Source: Scedosporium boydii
Taxonomy: Eukaryota > Ascomycota > Sordariomycetes > Microascales > Microascaceae
Length of the DNA: 64,000 nucleotides
Assembly (NCBI GenBank): GCA_002221725.1
Contig: NJFT01000006.1
Coordinates: 186,001 to 250,000, forward strand
Reading direction: 5' to 3'
The notes beneath the pieces are model-generated. The model did not search any database. It worked only from the letters and a program-made list of their open reading frames with translations, and was not told the DNA's origin. This document shows, one piece after another, positions 45,601-58,700 of this stretch (position 1 is its first letter; every line of letters starts with the position of its first letter). A program made the translations under genes and the position numbers.

Positions 45601-47311
45601 AAGCGAGCTCATAGGAGGCTGGGCCACCGGCGGCGTTCGTCATGGACATCATGAGCCCTGCCGCAGAAGGCTTGTCGAGCTCGCGTAGCAAGTCTCGGCC
45701 GGTAAGGCCCAGGACCTTCTTCTTCAAGATTACGATGCAGTCAGAGAAGAGAAGGAACATTCCCGCACTGTCAGCGTCGCCGGGCTTAGGACCCTGGTAT
45801 GGCGGGAGAACTTCAACAAAGTCAGCAGCCAGGATCAAACGTCCTTGCGGTTCGAGGTCCAGAGGCCACGACTCGATCATGTTTCGCATACGAGTAGTTA
45901 GCTGGGGTTTGTCGGGAAGCGGGTCATCCATGGAGCAGATATTCGTAATAATGTCCCTAGCTTTGAGCATAGGCTGCAGCGCGGGATGGGTGATCGGCAA
46001 AGATGAGACTATCTGATCAATGAGTAAGCTGTAGCGGGGGAGTCTCTGAACAGGCTCGATAAGAATGGAGCGTATCGTCTGCTCGCCTGCTTGGTTCACC
46101 CGTTGCCTGAAGGAAGACTGCGTCGCAAGGAACCCGTTGAGAAGATTCGGAAAATGCTGGCTAGCTTTGATGTAGTCTTGGTAACCGTCGGTAAACTTGG
46201 GAAACCACTCGAGGAACAGCTTGGCGACGGCGAGCGCGCCACTTGGATCCTTCGCTCGCGCAGTACCGCCCAGTTTAGATCCCGCGAAGGCCACAGTGGG
46301 CGTTTCCATATCCTTCAGGGCCTCCTCCTCACTCTCTTCCATGATTTTCCGTAATTCGAGGTGGAAGGCCGAGTTCATTTGGAGGATTCGATCTGCAGAG
46401 GTAGGGAATAACCGCTCGAGCTCCTCTTCGGACGGGCTCAAACTGCCTTGGACCTGGCGCTTGGCGGACTGGCGAAAGTCATCGGCAATGTGTCTCACAA
46501 GCTCATTGAGCTTCATGACGTAACGGTCCTCGGTATCCAGAAGTTCCCCAAGCTTCATTCTCAGCTCTATTTTCTGATCCTTGGTGAATGACTTGCTTCT
46601 GTTCAGAGACGTCGGCTTCGAAGGCGCGCGGCGCAACTTGGCGGTGGGAAGAAAGATTGGCTCGCCGAAGAGACGGATAAGCGGTGTGTAGCCTCCATAT
46701 TGCCTTAGCGTAGGGTCGAGTATGTCGTCCTCGTCTTCGGGGACCTCTTCGTAGTCCTCGGGCTGCAGGGGCAGGATGGCGCCGGGCGGCAGGACAAAAT
46801 CGATATCGATATTGCTTACGTGCTGCGTCTGCAAAGCATTGTGAAGCTGGTTGACGACGTCGGCCGTTACCTCCGACTTGACCATGGCACTAGCGACGTC
46901 GGCAGCATGTTGCTCGCAGAACAAGGCGGGAGCCGAGCCGGGGCGTCTTGCCCGAGTCGTTGGGTACTGGTTCTTCAGGTGGTTCTTCACTAGGCCAGGT
47001 AGCTCGGTGAAGTATTTGAATAGGCCAAAGGCCAGACCTCGGTAGATCTCATCGCCTTGAAACTCGCGCGGCAGATGGCTCACGACTCCGTAGAATGGCG
47101 AATTGGGCGATATCGTTATGCGAGGGTAGGAGCGGAAACCAGCGGGGCTGTAGACATGGACCTGGACTCTTGAGCTGTTGAGGGTATAGTTCGCCGTCGT
47201 CGAAGGGCCGTGGAAGATGAGGACGGGAAGGTGGCCGAGCAGAGGGTCGGTGGTATGGTAAAGAGTGACATGTTGGGCCGAAAGGGCTAGCTCTTCTGTG
47301 ACACGAACCAT
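42686..47311 (-). CDS. Large RhoGEF with C-terminal RhoGAP-like domain (Bud3-like)
   Basis: Exon 1 is 47311-45055. Exon 2 begins at 44979 (CTAG acceptor, 75-base intron, preferred) or 44892 and ends at 42686. The join links two frames into one protein of 1516 (or 1487) residues. Exon 1 has an N-terminal fungal region (SSRVQVHVYSPAGFRSYPRI), then a Dbl-homology domain from about residue 250 (LLDTEDRYVMKLNELVRHIA; IRSILIEPVQRLPRYSLLID) and a PH-like region. Exon 2 has a RhoGAP-like helical domain (GRTLLNRSGVDELAVNDLYN; FEKFLRIAWSEQMGPIM; LADLLDGCGNDSDRGALT), Ser-rich disorder and a C-terminal coiled coil. The layout suits a Bud3-type GEF acting on Rho4/Cdc42 at septation; that identity is inferred. 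Whether the GAP domain is active is unknown. Confidence 0.8.
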
Positions 47312-48787
47312 TGTGGCGGCGGCGTTGCCATCTATCAAATCAAATTAGGACCCCAGGATGGAGGGAAGACTTGGAGAGAACGGGCTCCCAGAGGGGCGCA
47401 AAGTTCATCGAGGTCGAAAATACAGTCGCAGGAGAAGAAGCGGTGTCGATCTAGGTTGCTGGGTTTTGGAGGTTGCAACAAGGAGGGATATTAGAGAAAG
47501 AAAGAGAAATTAGGCCCCTAGCTCTGCGCAGGATCGTGGTCGTCGACGTGAGTGAAGAACAGTAAACATGGGACAGACGCAGAGGCCGGGCGCGTGTCGA
47601 CGGGCGGAAAGACGCAGGAATTTGGGCTCGTTGTTTATCTCTTGTGCGCTGCAGCTAGAGCGATGAAACTTCGGGAGACGAGACGGGCGAAGGAGGGGTC
47701 CGGCTAGGGATAATTGAGGGTAGAGAAAAAATAAAAAGAAAGGAAAAGAAGATGTAAAAGAAAAAATAGAAGCAATTGGAAATATCGATAATAATGGGCG
47801 ACGAGAAGTGAAGTCTGAAGTAGAAAAAAAAACTCGGGGAAGTCGCGGTGAGAAACAAATTTTGGGGGCGGTCTGAGTTCAACAACTCGAGGATATCTCC
47901 AAGATCTTCAACGCACCCAACCAAGACCCAATTCGAGATGGAGGGTTGTCTCAACTCTGACCAGGGAGGGAGAGGTTTTGCCTAACTCAAATTGTCTAAA
48001 ATGTCGGGCTGTTAATACGAAAGAAGCACGAATTATTCCATTGTTTTTGTACTGGGAGACCAGGGATTTGTGCCTTGGTCGCGCGGTACACCACACTACA
48101 CCACACTTCGCTACCCACTGCGAAGTCCTGTACTTTGGCTGACATCTGCATCTGGGAGAACTTGTTAGTGCTATCACAGTAGCACTAAGCCCAGTACCGA
48201 GGTATGTACACAAGACTACTTCGTATACACAGGTAGTGTACAAATAATCCCCCAGAATTATTCATGCTCGACGTGGTTTAGACGCGTCTTGGTCTGAGCT
48301 GACATTATGTAAATAACATAATACCTGTGCGCGTCTCGAGGTGCGACCGTGGTCCTGTGCAGTGTCTTCCCGAATTGGTCAATCTTCTCGGTAATGGGAT
48401 AATCCCTGTAAATCCATAACAGCACCCCCCTTCATCCTCACCATCTCCAACAACCCGTTTTAGCCATATTAACTGCCCAAGACCAGCGAAATATCAAATC
48501 TCGAATCTCGAACCACCCACTTGTTGCGGCTCCTTTTAATGCCGGGACCGGCTGCAATCGTCTTCATGGTACTTGTATATTGCTGGTGCTAACCCCGGAA
48601 CGCGAACCCGGTACGTGGCCGTGCCGTTCTTCTTCTCCTCCCGGATTTCTCCAGCCGAGCCTCAAGCCCATAGAAGCTGGAGTCCACTCCATTGTCTTCT
48701 TGGTCTACTTCGTTGTCTAGCTGGGACACCCTAGCCAGATCCTCCAATATCACAACCAAAACTCATCAAAACTCATACCCAACCATC
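47312..48787. promoter_or_regulatory. Divergent intergenic region
   Basis: 1.5 kb between the starts of the RhoGEF gene (-) and the Dcc1-like gene (+). A run of minus-strand T-rich leader lies around 47700-47840. GTAC-type sites occur near 48195-48240 (TACTTCGTA, TATGTACAC). Immediately before the RhoGEF ATG an intron-like CTAAT..GATAG could allow an upstream exon. No gene is seen. Confidence 0.45.
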
Positions 48788-49281
48788 ATGAGTTCCGACA
48801 CCACCCCGGTGCCAACCCGTCCCGGCATCCCCCTCACCCACGTATCCGACAGCAAAAGCTACCGCCTTCTCGAACTTCCCCCAGAACTTCTGGCCCTTCT
48901 TGAAAGTGACTCTCCACCTCCGTAAGCCAAAGCTGCCCACGTATCTATTCCTCCCCCCAGTCCCCGTTAACCCTACCCGCAAACGGAAAATGGGACCCTC
49001 CCCCCAACTACCGACTTACACCCACCTTTCTGGACTGTGCGTGCGTCTTGTCTTGGCTTTGTTAACATGATTCCAGACTTCACCTCGAGCCAGGCAAGCC
49101 CCACGCCGTCCTCGTCACTCCGGACAAGAGATACATTCTTACCCAGCGCAACACCTCCAACTCACTCATCCTCCTCGAGCCAGCCCCAGAAGGTCCGGCT
49201 AACCAGAAACCCGGTCTGAACATCATCGGCACCCTACACGAGTCTATCGAGCTGGCGCCAGAACCCACTCGGAAGTCTTAG
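48788..49281 (+). CDS. Short Dcc1-like protein (N-terminal part of the cohesion factor)
   Basis: Two exons, 48788-48921 and 49077-49281, intron 155 bases with a GTTAAC branch site and CCAG acceptor; 112 residues. The sequence YRLLELPPELLALLESDSPP, HAVLVTPDKRYILTQRNTSN and SLILLEP, followed by NIIGTLHESIELAPEP, follows the start of Dcc1, a subunit of the Ctf18-RFC clamp loader. Full-length Dcc1 in yeast and human is about 350-400 residues and continues into winged-helix domains. Here the frame stops at TAG and the next 600 bases look like 3' flank with no continuing exon. It is either a natural short form in this clade or a truncated gene. Confidence 0.65.
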
Positions 49282-49907
49282 ATGTGCCGTTTGCAGTCTT
49301 CGTTATTCCATTAGCCACTTGAGAACCACCCCCCAGTCCCTGTACGCAATGTTGAAACTTTCATTTTATTTTATTATTACTGCCGCCTGTACTCTTCAAA
49401 TGCTCACTACATGCCGGCCTGTCTAAACTCCGAATGAATCTCATGATGTGACCCCCTAGCCTCCCAACAGATCAGCGCATCGTTATGGACGATGAATTTC
49501 AAGATAGAATAACCATCAACTCCTTCGAACTATCGCCACGATGTAAAACGGATAAGAAAGAAAAAGAGAAATAGTTCTGTTCCTACTTCCGAGTCGGGGG
49601 AAATACGAAGAGGGCGGGCTCTCCGTCGAAAAACAACGAAGAATAATACTATTTAGGTATCAAGGCCGTTCATTCCATCAGGCAAAGTGCGACTAGTCGC
49701 ATATGCATCACGTCCAGGTTGGACTTCACACTACCTTCGGTGATCCTAGAGCGCTGCGCAAGCTCTTCTTATACCCCGCCTGGACAATCGTCGGCGTTCA
49801 AGGGCAAAAAGGGGCCACTAGAACAGGACTTGGGCTCCGGAAGTTTTCCGGAACTCCCAAGCGGGGCGGGTCGCGGCCGGTATTTCGCGTCATATGAGGC
49901 GCCTCTA
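49282..49907. other. Convergent spacer after the Dcc1-like gene
   Basis: 626 bases between convergent stops. AT-rich just after the Dcc1-like stop. I searched it in all frames for the missing Dcc1 C-terminal domains and found nothing that fits. Confidence 0.55.
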
Positions 49908-52675
49908 TCACGCCAGCCCCTCATCACCGTCGTCGATGACGATAGGCTGTTCTCGTGAAGTACCGGCCTTCCAGAGAGTCCCAGTAGCTGCTGGCCTCGG
50001 CAACACCGGAATACCGGTTTCTCGTTCTTGCGGGCGGCGTCTCGCCTGCTGCATCACGGGTTGAGGTATAGGCCAGGTAGGGTTTGCAGCAGCCTGATTA
50101 GGTGCACGAATCGGAATAGCGGCTGCTCGTTCTTGCCCCATGGCCTGTATGTGTCCACCCTGCTGCAAAGGAGGCTGGAGGGGTCGAGGAACTCCGGGTG
50201 TGTTAGTTCCCGCGGCACCTTGAGTGGGATTTTGATTGCCGTGCTGAAGGGGAATATGGGGCAAAATTGGAGCTCCTTGCTCGCCTTGGATATCCCAGAA
50301 TCGCATGGCAGCGTCTCTAAAAGCGCCAATCTGACCCTGTCTATCCATGGGAACCTGGCCAAGGCCTTCGCCAAACTGGCCAAGGTAGGCTAATGGATCG
50401 ATGCGAGCTTCTTCCGGAAAGCGGGCCATGTCTGGTACGTTGTAACCCCCAAGCGGCTGTACACTCGGTTGAAGAGACACGCCGTAGTGAAATCCCATGG
50501 TCCCCATGACTCCTGCGATATTCGGTCTCGCAACGGGGAAAGGAACAAAAGGAACTGTCGGTGGGGGGTTGACATTTCCAGGCCTTGCAAAGTTGGCGGT
50601 AAACTCTGCAACATTGGCATTGAGTTCGGCATTCGGAACTTCAGGAATGGGCATTGGACGGTTGCGACCCCGGCGCCGTGGTGCTGCCCGGGGCGCTTGC
50701 CTTGGTTTCGCTTTACCCTTGTCGGTCCCGGTCCCGGTTACCTTGTCAGACATTTTGATTTGTAAAGCTGTCTCATCAAGTTCGGGGTGCTCCTCGAGAA
50801 CGGCTTTCCTTGCAGCTGTTTCCGCGGCCTTCGCTTCAGATGCATGGCGGTTCTCGATGGATTTTTCGTGTAGTGGACAAGATTTGCCGTCAGCGCGCAT
50901 TTTATTAAAATGGTTATAATCGCAGTTCTCAGAACAGACGTAGCATTGTATATTTCCACATCCAGGACTGTAACAGGTCATCTTGTTACATCCGCTCAAC
51001 TTGACGAAAGGGACCTTGCCTAGATGTACAGAAAGAAGTTGAGTCAATCGCTTACCCACCACTCGGGGAAGAAGGGGGGGGGGGGCGGGTTAGAGCTCCG
51101 TAGAGAGCTTTGGTAGCCAAAGGGGAGCGTCTGGAAAAGTGAGCGGTAATGCGGGAACTACTCACATTTATTGCATGTTCGGATCACTGCCGCGGACATA
51201 GCCTCCTCGATCTCGCGGCGGGCTGAGAAGCCCTTCTCCTTCTCGGCCTCCTCACAGGACATTGGAACGTGGCTCTTCTTATTGCAAAGACGGCAACTGA
51301 CGATTCCGCACTCGGGATTCTCGCAGCGGAATTCCTTATCCGTCTCCGGTGGAGGACATTCTGCCGCATAGGGGCAGAAAGGACAAGAAGCCAAGTCGTC
51401 TAAACCAGCCATGCGTATAGAGGCTTGCTGTTCAAGACGGTCCAAGGTAGCGGACGTCTTGGCGCTGAGGAATAGGCTGCGTTGAGTGACGGGTAGCTTG
51501 CCTGTGCATCCTCCCATTGCCATGCAGGTTAGATCATAGCGCGAGACTGAGATCTGCGTCTCCGCCTGCTTCCGAGCGCAGTCGTAACAAAAGAACTGTT
51601 AGAATAAATCGCGTGTTAGCTTCTTCACAAGCGGGCGAAGCGGATTGACGGCTCGGCAAGGAATGGTAAGATTCGGGTGTACGCACATGCCCAACTTCGC
51701 CGTCACAGCTAACCATGCGATCGGCGGCATGGTCATCATAGCAACAGGCGCATTCCAACGTTGGGATGCTAGTTTCTTCATCCCCTGCAGCGCCCGTACT
51801 TGCGGCAACTTGACGATTCGGCTTCTTAGTCAAGAAGGCTCGTATACGCCTAGCGGCCTGGATCTCCAGCGCAATGTTGTAGTCATGGTCGGATGGTGCA
51901 GCGATCTTCAGGGCGTAGTCAAAGTTGTCGCCAAGCTCGTCCTGGTCGCGAAGAGGCCGATCTTTCTTAGGTAATGACTCAACGGTGCCAATCCGGCCTT
52001 GGCCAGTGAGAACACTGTACGCCTGTAGAAGAGAGTGGTGACAGGCGGCCAAAGTTTGGTATGCACGATAGCTAGACAGATCGGGGAAGGCATGTATAAG
52101 AGCGTCATGGCTGTGGGCCATGGGAACGTGAAGTTAGCAAGATTTCAGCTGCACAGATTGAAGACGGCGCATGGCGCTCATCATTGAGCGGCCATTAGAT
52201 CGAGCCGCCGGTAGGCATCGAATGCCATGGCCAATAGGCTAAGATGAACATACCTCAGCTTCCGATACGCGGTGAAGGGGATAGTGCAGTTACGCCACTC
52301 GACGCTGTTGAAGTGATTCTGGAGCGTTTCGATATCGGCAGCAGAAACGTCTCCTAGCGGTTTTGTGAGCAAGTCAAGAATAAAATCGTCTGCTCGCTTA
52401 CGCTTCCGAGGGTTTGGACTCGAAGACTTCTGAGGGTACGCAGAACTTTTCTCCTGTAGCTCGAGCAGCGCGTCAATAACGGCCGGGGTACTGTAACCAT
52501 TTTCACCAGCGAGCTTTGTGACATAGTCTGGACAGATGTTGGGGAAAATGGCGGCGACATTCTTGACACAATCCGCCAGCATAGCGGTTGTGTCAAGCTC
52601 AAGCAGAGCGGCGTCTTGGAATCCCCCATAGGCAGGGGAGGCCTCAACACCACCGGTCCCAGCAACGGCATTCAT
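49908..52675 (-). CDS. RING-between-RING E3 ubiquitin ligase (RNF216/TRIAD3-like)
   Basis: Four exons: 52675-52254, 52110-51687, 51595-51166, 51019-49908; introns 143, 91 and 146 bases; 795 residues. RING1 begins at ECACCYDDHAADRMVSCDGE (about residue 260) and continues after the splice as FFCYDCARKQ. The IBR is LASCPFCPYAAECPPPE with FRCENPECGIVSCRLCNKKS. RING2 is TCNKCKVPFVKLSGCNKMTC with CGNIQCYVCSENCDYNHF. The CNHF-type ending and spacing match RNF216. The catalytic Cys of such enzymes lies in RING2. The N-terminus is helical with a KRKR signal; the C-terminus is Pro/Gln/Asn-rich. The start at 52675 (MNAVAGTGG) is the first Met in the conserved-looking region; an upstream start cannot be excluded. 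Intron 3 has a G12 run (C12 in the transcript). Confidence 0.88.
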
Positions 52676-55600
52676 CTCATAAGCCAGCACTTGATTCAGC
52701 TTTGAATTGATGCTTATCCCATCGAGGCAGGCCTTCTGCGAATAGAGCGTCAGTAGTGACTTGGCAAATCGAGGGATGTTTGTGTGTACTGACTGGGTAC
52801 CTCGCAGGACGAGATGAGAGAGTAGAAAGAAAGAAAATGGAATCTCAGAGGTCGGGGATTCGGGGATTCGAGATATGATCTTTTGAGAGCGGGGACGTGG
52901 AAGGGGGGAAAAAATAAGGCAGTCAGTGGGTGTAAATGAATGAAAAAGATCAACAGCTATGGATATATGAAATAGATCTATCAGTCGTCGTTTGGCAGGT
53001 TCACTGCAACCACGATTCAGTAGACAAGTCAAACTTGCATGGGTCAGTTTCAGGGAAGGTGCGTCTGTTGTTTGTGAGTCAAGAACAGGACAAAGGCTGA
53101 GTGTCTAATGCAGCTTCAGGAGGAAGGAGTGAGGGAGGGATAACTCCAGTAAGTGAGCCAGGCAGAGGCAAGAGCAGGCGAGAGAGCAGGTTCGAGGGAG
53201 GTTCGAGGGAGGAAGGCTACGGTTGACTTTAGAAGTCACGAGATGATCTGGGCAGCTGTTCGGTCTTCTTCGAATTGGTCTTCCCCGATTCGCGTCAATG
53301 GTGCGTTGTGTAATATGGAATTGGGTCGATCTCTGCTGGTGTCGCCCAGGCGTGCCCGTCTCAGGAAGCGGCTTATAACCTGTGACCGAAGCCTCGCAGC
53401 CCCAAGTTCACAATCGTTCGATTCCCTGAGATGGCGCACAAGGCTCGCGAATGGGCATGGGAACCAACGCTTGGAGATTCAATATGGTTCGACCAGGAAT
53501 TAGGCTGTCGAAAATCGAACAAGGCGCCGTATTCCACAACTTGCAAGGGGTTCTAGTCGTCTTGGCAACTGCCATCCGAAGGATCATGGGATGCTCTGGA
53601 TGTGGGTGTGGATAATGGAAGGTGGATGGCGCCCGGATGACGAGCCTTGAAACGTCGACGGGAAAGTTGGTGAGATATTGAATATACACAAAGCTTCTTT
53701 CGAGGCTAATATGTCGAGGCTCGCATGCAGGAACCTAAATAGAGTCAAAAATTCCCCGGTTACGTTGGCGGCCGGGAGGAAGCTGCCTCTAGTTGATGAG
53801 GATGAATTCGAAGGCGGGTAAGTTTAATTGACCTCGAGTTGAGAGACAAGTTCGTTCTTTAAAGCTGCCTTGCAGAATGCAAACGTTGGCTCTTTCCGCA
53901 TGACGGCGTTACGGCCCCGGAGGACAATGAACGGGCTCGATCGAGGATATTATTACTCCGTACATCCACGGTTCGAATGGTCTTTTCGAAGTGAAGGAAA
54001 ACAATACGGAGTAATTCAACTCCTTCAGAAGACGGGACAAACACGAAAAAAGGCCCACAATCAAAATCGCCGCCGTGGTTTGATGGATCTGCGTCCCTTT
54101 TACGGAGTCAAGGATGTGGCACACCACTACACATTACGCTACTGCAGTCCCTGGCCTCATCTTCGAAGCAAGGACAGGGATTCGACAACAGACTGGCGCC
54201 AGGCTGGAAAATCGGTCCACACACCCCGGACCTGTGATTTATTCCCGATGCTCGGCAATGGCTTTCGCTGGCTTTTGCTCAACCGCCCCGATCGAAACCC
54301 AGACCCTCGGATTTCCAGTGGATTCCCACACCCTCTCTGGAGCCTGGACACTTTGCTCCGGTCCAGTCGCCAAGGACTCGAGTGGAATGATGCACCAATG
54401 TCGGATTGACAAGTTAGTGCCGCACACTTCTCCATGCAGGACTTTTAAGCTTCGACGGCGGTCCTTTTGACTGCAGCAGGCCATTCGAGGCCCCAAGCAG
54501 CTTCGAGGCCCAACACCTCAACTCTCTTCTAGCGCAGTGGGTACCTGTGTAACAAATTTTGTCCAAGTCTGTCCAAATGAGACACATGTGCTTGTTCATC
54601 AATCAGATCAGATGAAGCCTCAAAGTTGCGTACGGCTTGTAGCACGGCCGAGTCGCTGTTGTCTGTCCGTTGGTGGTCACCTCTTCCCTCCATCGTATGA
54701 AATCTCGATATCGATGACCACGACCGGACACACACGACCCTTCATAAGCTGAATAGGCAACAATTAATCTCCACGATATTCCAGTATATCACATACATGT
54801 AAAGCTTCAAGTCGTGTCGGAGCAATGGGCCTGCAGCGGTCTATCGTATCTGTTCGTATGCTGTGGTACATGGGAGCCTGCCTTCGTCTCGATGAATTCG
54901 GTGCGACCGGTCTCGGTGAGTGGCATCGCCCTCAAGAGTTCACTTCCATCACCTCGTTGTGGTCTTTTCTTGCACCCCTCTTGCCCGGGGCTCTACACAC
55001 AAGTGCATGTAGTGTAATATTTGTTCAACACTTCTACAAGTACTTCATAAGGCAATCGAGGCAAATAGCCCCGGGATAGCTCCGCGCTAAATTGTATCTC
55101 CAGTGCTGGTTGCATCGTCGCATCTCCATCGTGCCAGTTGTTTCTTCGCCCGGCGCTATCCTGAATCCTGCCTCGATATCTCCGGCACCAAAAGAAAGAA
55201 GGAGAAATGTGGTAATAGGGAAAAGAAGAAGAAGAGAGAAAACCCGGCTCTTATCCAAGGCGAGGTATTATTTTGATATTCCCTTCTCACCGAGAACCGC
55301 CTTGAGAACCGCAATGTAAATATCCTCCGTCATATATCAAATGCCATGCTCCTCAAATATTCATCAAACACCCACGGCGTGCCAGTCCACCTCTTTCGGG
55401 CTCTCATACCCGCCCGTCGCCCATCGCCCGTCTTCCATCAATTGATCTTGCACCACCACACCGCCACCCGCCGGATTTGGCGGCCTATGTCCAGCACTTC
55501 TGAAACAACATGTCTTAATCGTGCCATGGCTGCAGGCAACCCGCATGGAGGACGAAATCACTTGAATTTTTGTCTCTAAATCTCTAGCTGAATGCAGGCG

Positions 55601-55762
55601 CTTGAATGCATGACGGCTTTGAATATGACTGATATCATCCAGGTCATACATTCATGCCGTATTGTACTCCGTAGAGATTAAATCCGGTATACTTTGTACA
55701 TGAAGCAAAATAAATCCAGATCCTCCACTGATAACTCCGGCGCATACGCACACACTAACGCC
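52676..55762. other. 3-kb intergenic region
   Basis: Between the start of the RBR gene and the 3' end of rad4, both on the minus strand. Only short, unrelated frames are visible. TACTCCGTAC lies at 53954-53963, its partner ATACGGAGTA near 54004, and GTACTCCGTA at 55664. No repeat, tRNA or mobile element is supported. Confidence 0.45.
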
Positions 55763-58700
55763 CTACGCCCAGTCATCGTCGCCAGCGTCGTCTATCTCGC
55801 TAGCTCCCGAATCCTCATCGATATTCTCCGGCCCCTGATCCTTGACCTCGGCCGCCACCTCCTTCACACGACGTGGCGGCTGTCTCCTAGCAGTAGGCGT
55901 CACAGTCTTCTCGGCGCGAGACCTATTTTTAAATTTTGTCTCTGTGCCCGGCCTTCCTGTCATAACCTCCGGCACTATGCTCGGCCTCTCCAAGACGTCA
56001 GGTACATCCGCCTTTATTCGCCCGTCGTTATCCTGGCGATCGTCCTGCACAACCAAGGTGTCCTCCCCTTCGTCGTCTTCATCCACAACTGGAAAGAAGC
56101 TAGATGTGCGGCCGGTCACCCTGTCGTTATCATCCTCATCATCCACGTCTTCCTCAAATTCGGCCGGTAGGAACCCGCCCCCCATCGATGCCTCGGCATC
56201 CAGTAGGTTTGCGGCCCGTTCCTTAGCGGCGCCAAAGCTGTCTCTGTAGTGTCCAAAGACCTGTACCGACTCGTTTATCTCGCCGTATTCATCCTGGATC
56301 CGCTGCGCGATGCGCATGCCCATCAGCAGCTTTCTCCACATCCCTAGCGCTGCCTTCTTTCGCTTCTCGTCTTCTTTCCTTGCACGTTCCGCTTCATCTT
56401 TTTGTAGCTCTTCCATTACTTTGTCGTAGTGTTCCTCCGGAATGACAACGCCTTGAATGACAGGGACAGCCATTCGATGGCCGAATTCAAAGTCGATAAC
56501 GGCTTCAGCATAGTCAACCTGCAGCCTCTTGCATACCCTGACGGCGCCTCGATACGGGACATGCACAGCGCCTTCTGGGCACATGTGCTCTACGAAGAGA
56601 TCGATGTTCCTATACAAAAGGTCAGGAATATTATCTCATGTAATGACGAGGGAATAGAGACAAGAACTCACCCGTATTCGTTCTTCGGGATTATCCCGTC
56701 CTTTATGGGCGGCGGGATAATCCAGTCGGTCTGTTGGAGACTGTATAGCCCCTGTAGCACCTTTTGCCCGGTCGCAGCTTCTGCTTCCGCCAATTCCCTC
56801 TGTCTATTGATCGTTGCCGCTCTATAAGGCACTCGCTTGAGAGGTCTCTCGCCAGGAATCGGGGCACGTCCTTGCTTGTGCCAAGTCTCTGCGCTTTTTA
56901 CCTGGACAACATCAGCCCTAAGGTAGACGGGTTCTTCCGTAGCTGTACCCTTCGACTTCGATTTGAACGTCCTGACTGGCCGCGCATCTGGCTGAAGCGC
57001 TTCTTCTCTCTTGAGATGCCTTTCAAGGACGTATTCTTGGGATGTCTTGTAGTACTGTAGCGTTTCCTCACCCTCCTTGACCTCCCTCTTCTCAATTTTG
57101 GCCGGTCTCAGGTCGGTCATATCTTCATTTTGGTCTGCTTCCGTCAACGGGTGCTTTGGACCGCCACGCGTATAACCCGTCATGACACGCCTAAACCAGT
57201 CATACTCGTCATATCGCTTGATTTTGCCATGTCTGTTGTGAACGGGCAATTTCTTGGCGGGCATCCGAACCCCTTTGGTTTTCCCTGGGAGCATCTGTCG
57301 CTTCAGATATCGGATCGTGACATCCTTCGCGGTGCCGTCTTGTGAGAATCCCACAACATACGCCATTACTTGTCGTTTCTTCTCGGCCTTGCCGCCGCGT
57401 GGTTCGAGCGATTCTATAAGCTCCCTGTTCGTGCCCACGAGCTTCTTCACAAGAGCATCAACGGGTATGTATTTGTCTGTGATCGGGGAGCGCACTTCCG
57501 TCCAATAATGGGGGAAATCTAGGTCCTTATCATAGGACCGTGCTGAATTTTGCTTGGCAATATGGGACATCTCCACAACTGAACTGTCATCACTGTCGGA
57601 CAAGTCGGATGTGGACTCATCTTCGACAGAGGTTCGTCGGCTCTTGGCACTCTTTTGGGTACGTCCAGGCCGGCCAGGACGGCGGGGGACAGAATCGGCG
57701 GCTGGGTTGGCTGAGATGTTTGAGGCATTAGGAGGGCCGTACCCTGCCGTATGAGTCTCCTTTTCAGGATCTGCCTCTTCCATCTTATTCCACCCGAAAC
57801 CTAAGGGCTGCAAATTGGCAACCATCCTAGCGTCCATGCCTAAACCACGTAGAAGAGCAGTGAAGAGCTGAGCCCCCACATCGCGACTACCCTCACATTT
57901 TTGCGCACGGAGACGAAAAGCCTCGAGATTCTCAAAGTGCTCTCCGAATTTGGCAGCATTCTTTGGATCAGCATGGTGCTCTTTTGTAAGTCGGTCTAAT
58001 CGTTCCAGGGACATGTAACCCCATTTACGAATGCCCGGTGCGGTGACTCGAAAGCGCTGTTTCCACCAACCGACAAGAGACTGCATAAGCCGAAAAAGAG
58101 GGTCTCCGTGGCTCATGTTAGGGACGCCCTCTTCCAATTTCTTCGCCGCGGAGCCCCAATCCCTCGCATTCCCACTGGCTTTCGGGCCGCCTTTTCGAGC
58201 ACTTCTGCGTTCCGGCGGTTTCCTCTCCAGACCACTGTTGCGTCTCCATCGATCGATTTCATCCCATAACCTCGGAGGAATATGCGAGATCATGATCGCC
58301 TGAAGCTCCTCATCGCAAAGCCAAGCATTTCGAATGGAATTATGCCAAAGTAAAAAGAGTACGTGGACACTGTGGGTTGCAATCCGAACCTTCCTCTCGA
58401 TCTTGGAGGGACCTTTCTTCCCAAACGCAGCAGTTAGAGATATCCGGTTGTCTCGTCGTAGGGTCAGCTCTAGGTCGCCTGAAGGCACGGGAACAGGCGC
58501 AACTGGTACCGCGACGTCTTCAAATTCTATATCCTCGTCATCGTCGTCGTCATCATCGCCCTCGGACTCGCCCGTCTTTTGTCGCTTCGGTGCGGGAACA
58601 TCTTCGAAATCAACGTCGGATAAAGACGTCAGATCAGATTCGCTCTCATCGCTACTGCCTTCCGCGTGTAAAATATCTGGCAAGGAATTGTCCGGGGTCC

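Noticed and set aside
48590..48630. tRNA-like GGTTCGCG on the minus strand
   Set aside because: The T-loop spacing is wrong by a base and no cloverleaf fits.
52676..53032. N-terminal extension of the RBR protein
   Set aside because: The frame is open but reads as low-complexity translation of a leader; the first Met before recognisable sequence is at 52675.
53401..53432. tRNA-like B box (GTTCGATTC)
   Set aside because: No A box at the right distance and no acceptor stem can be formed.
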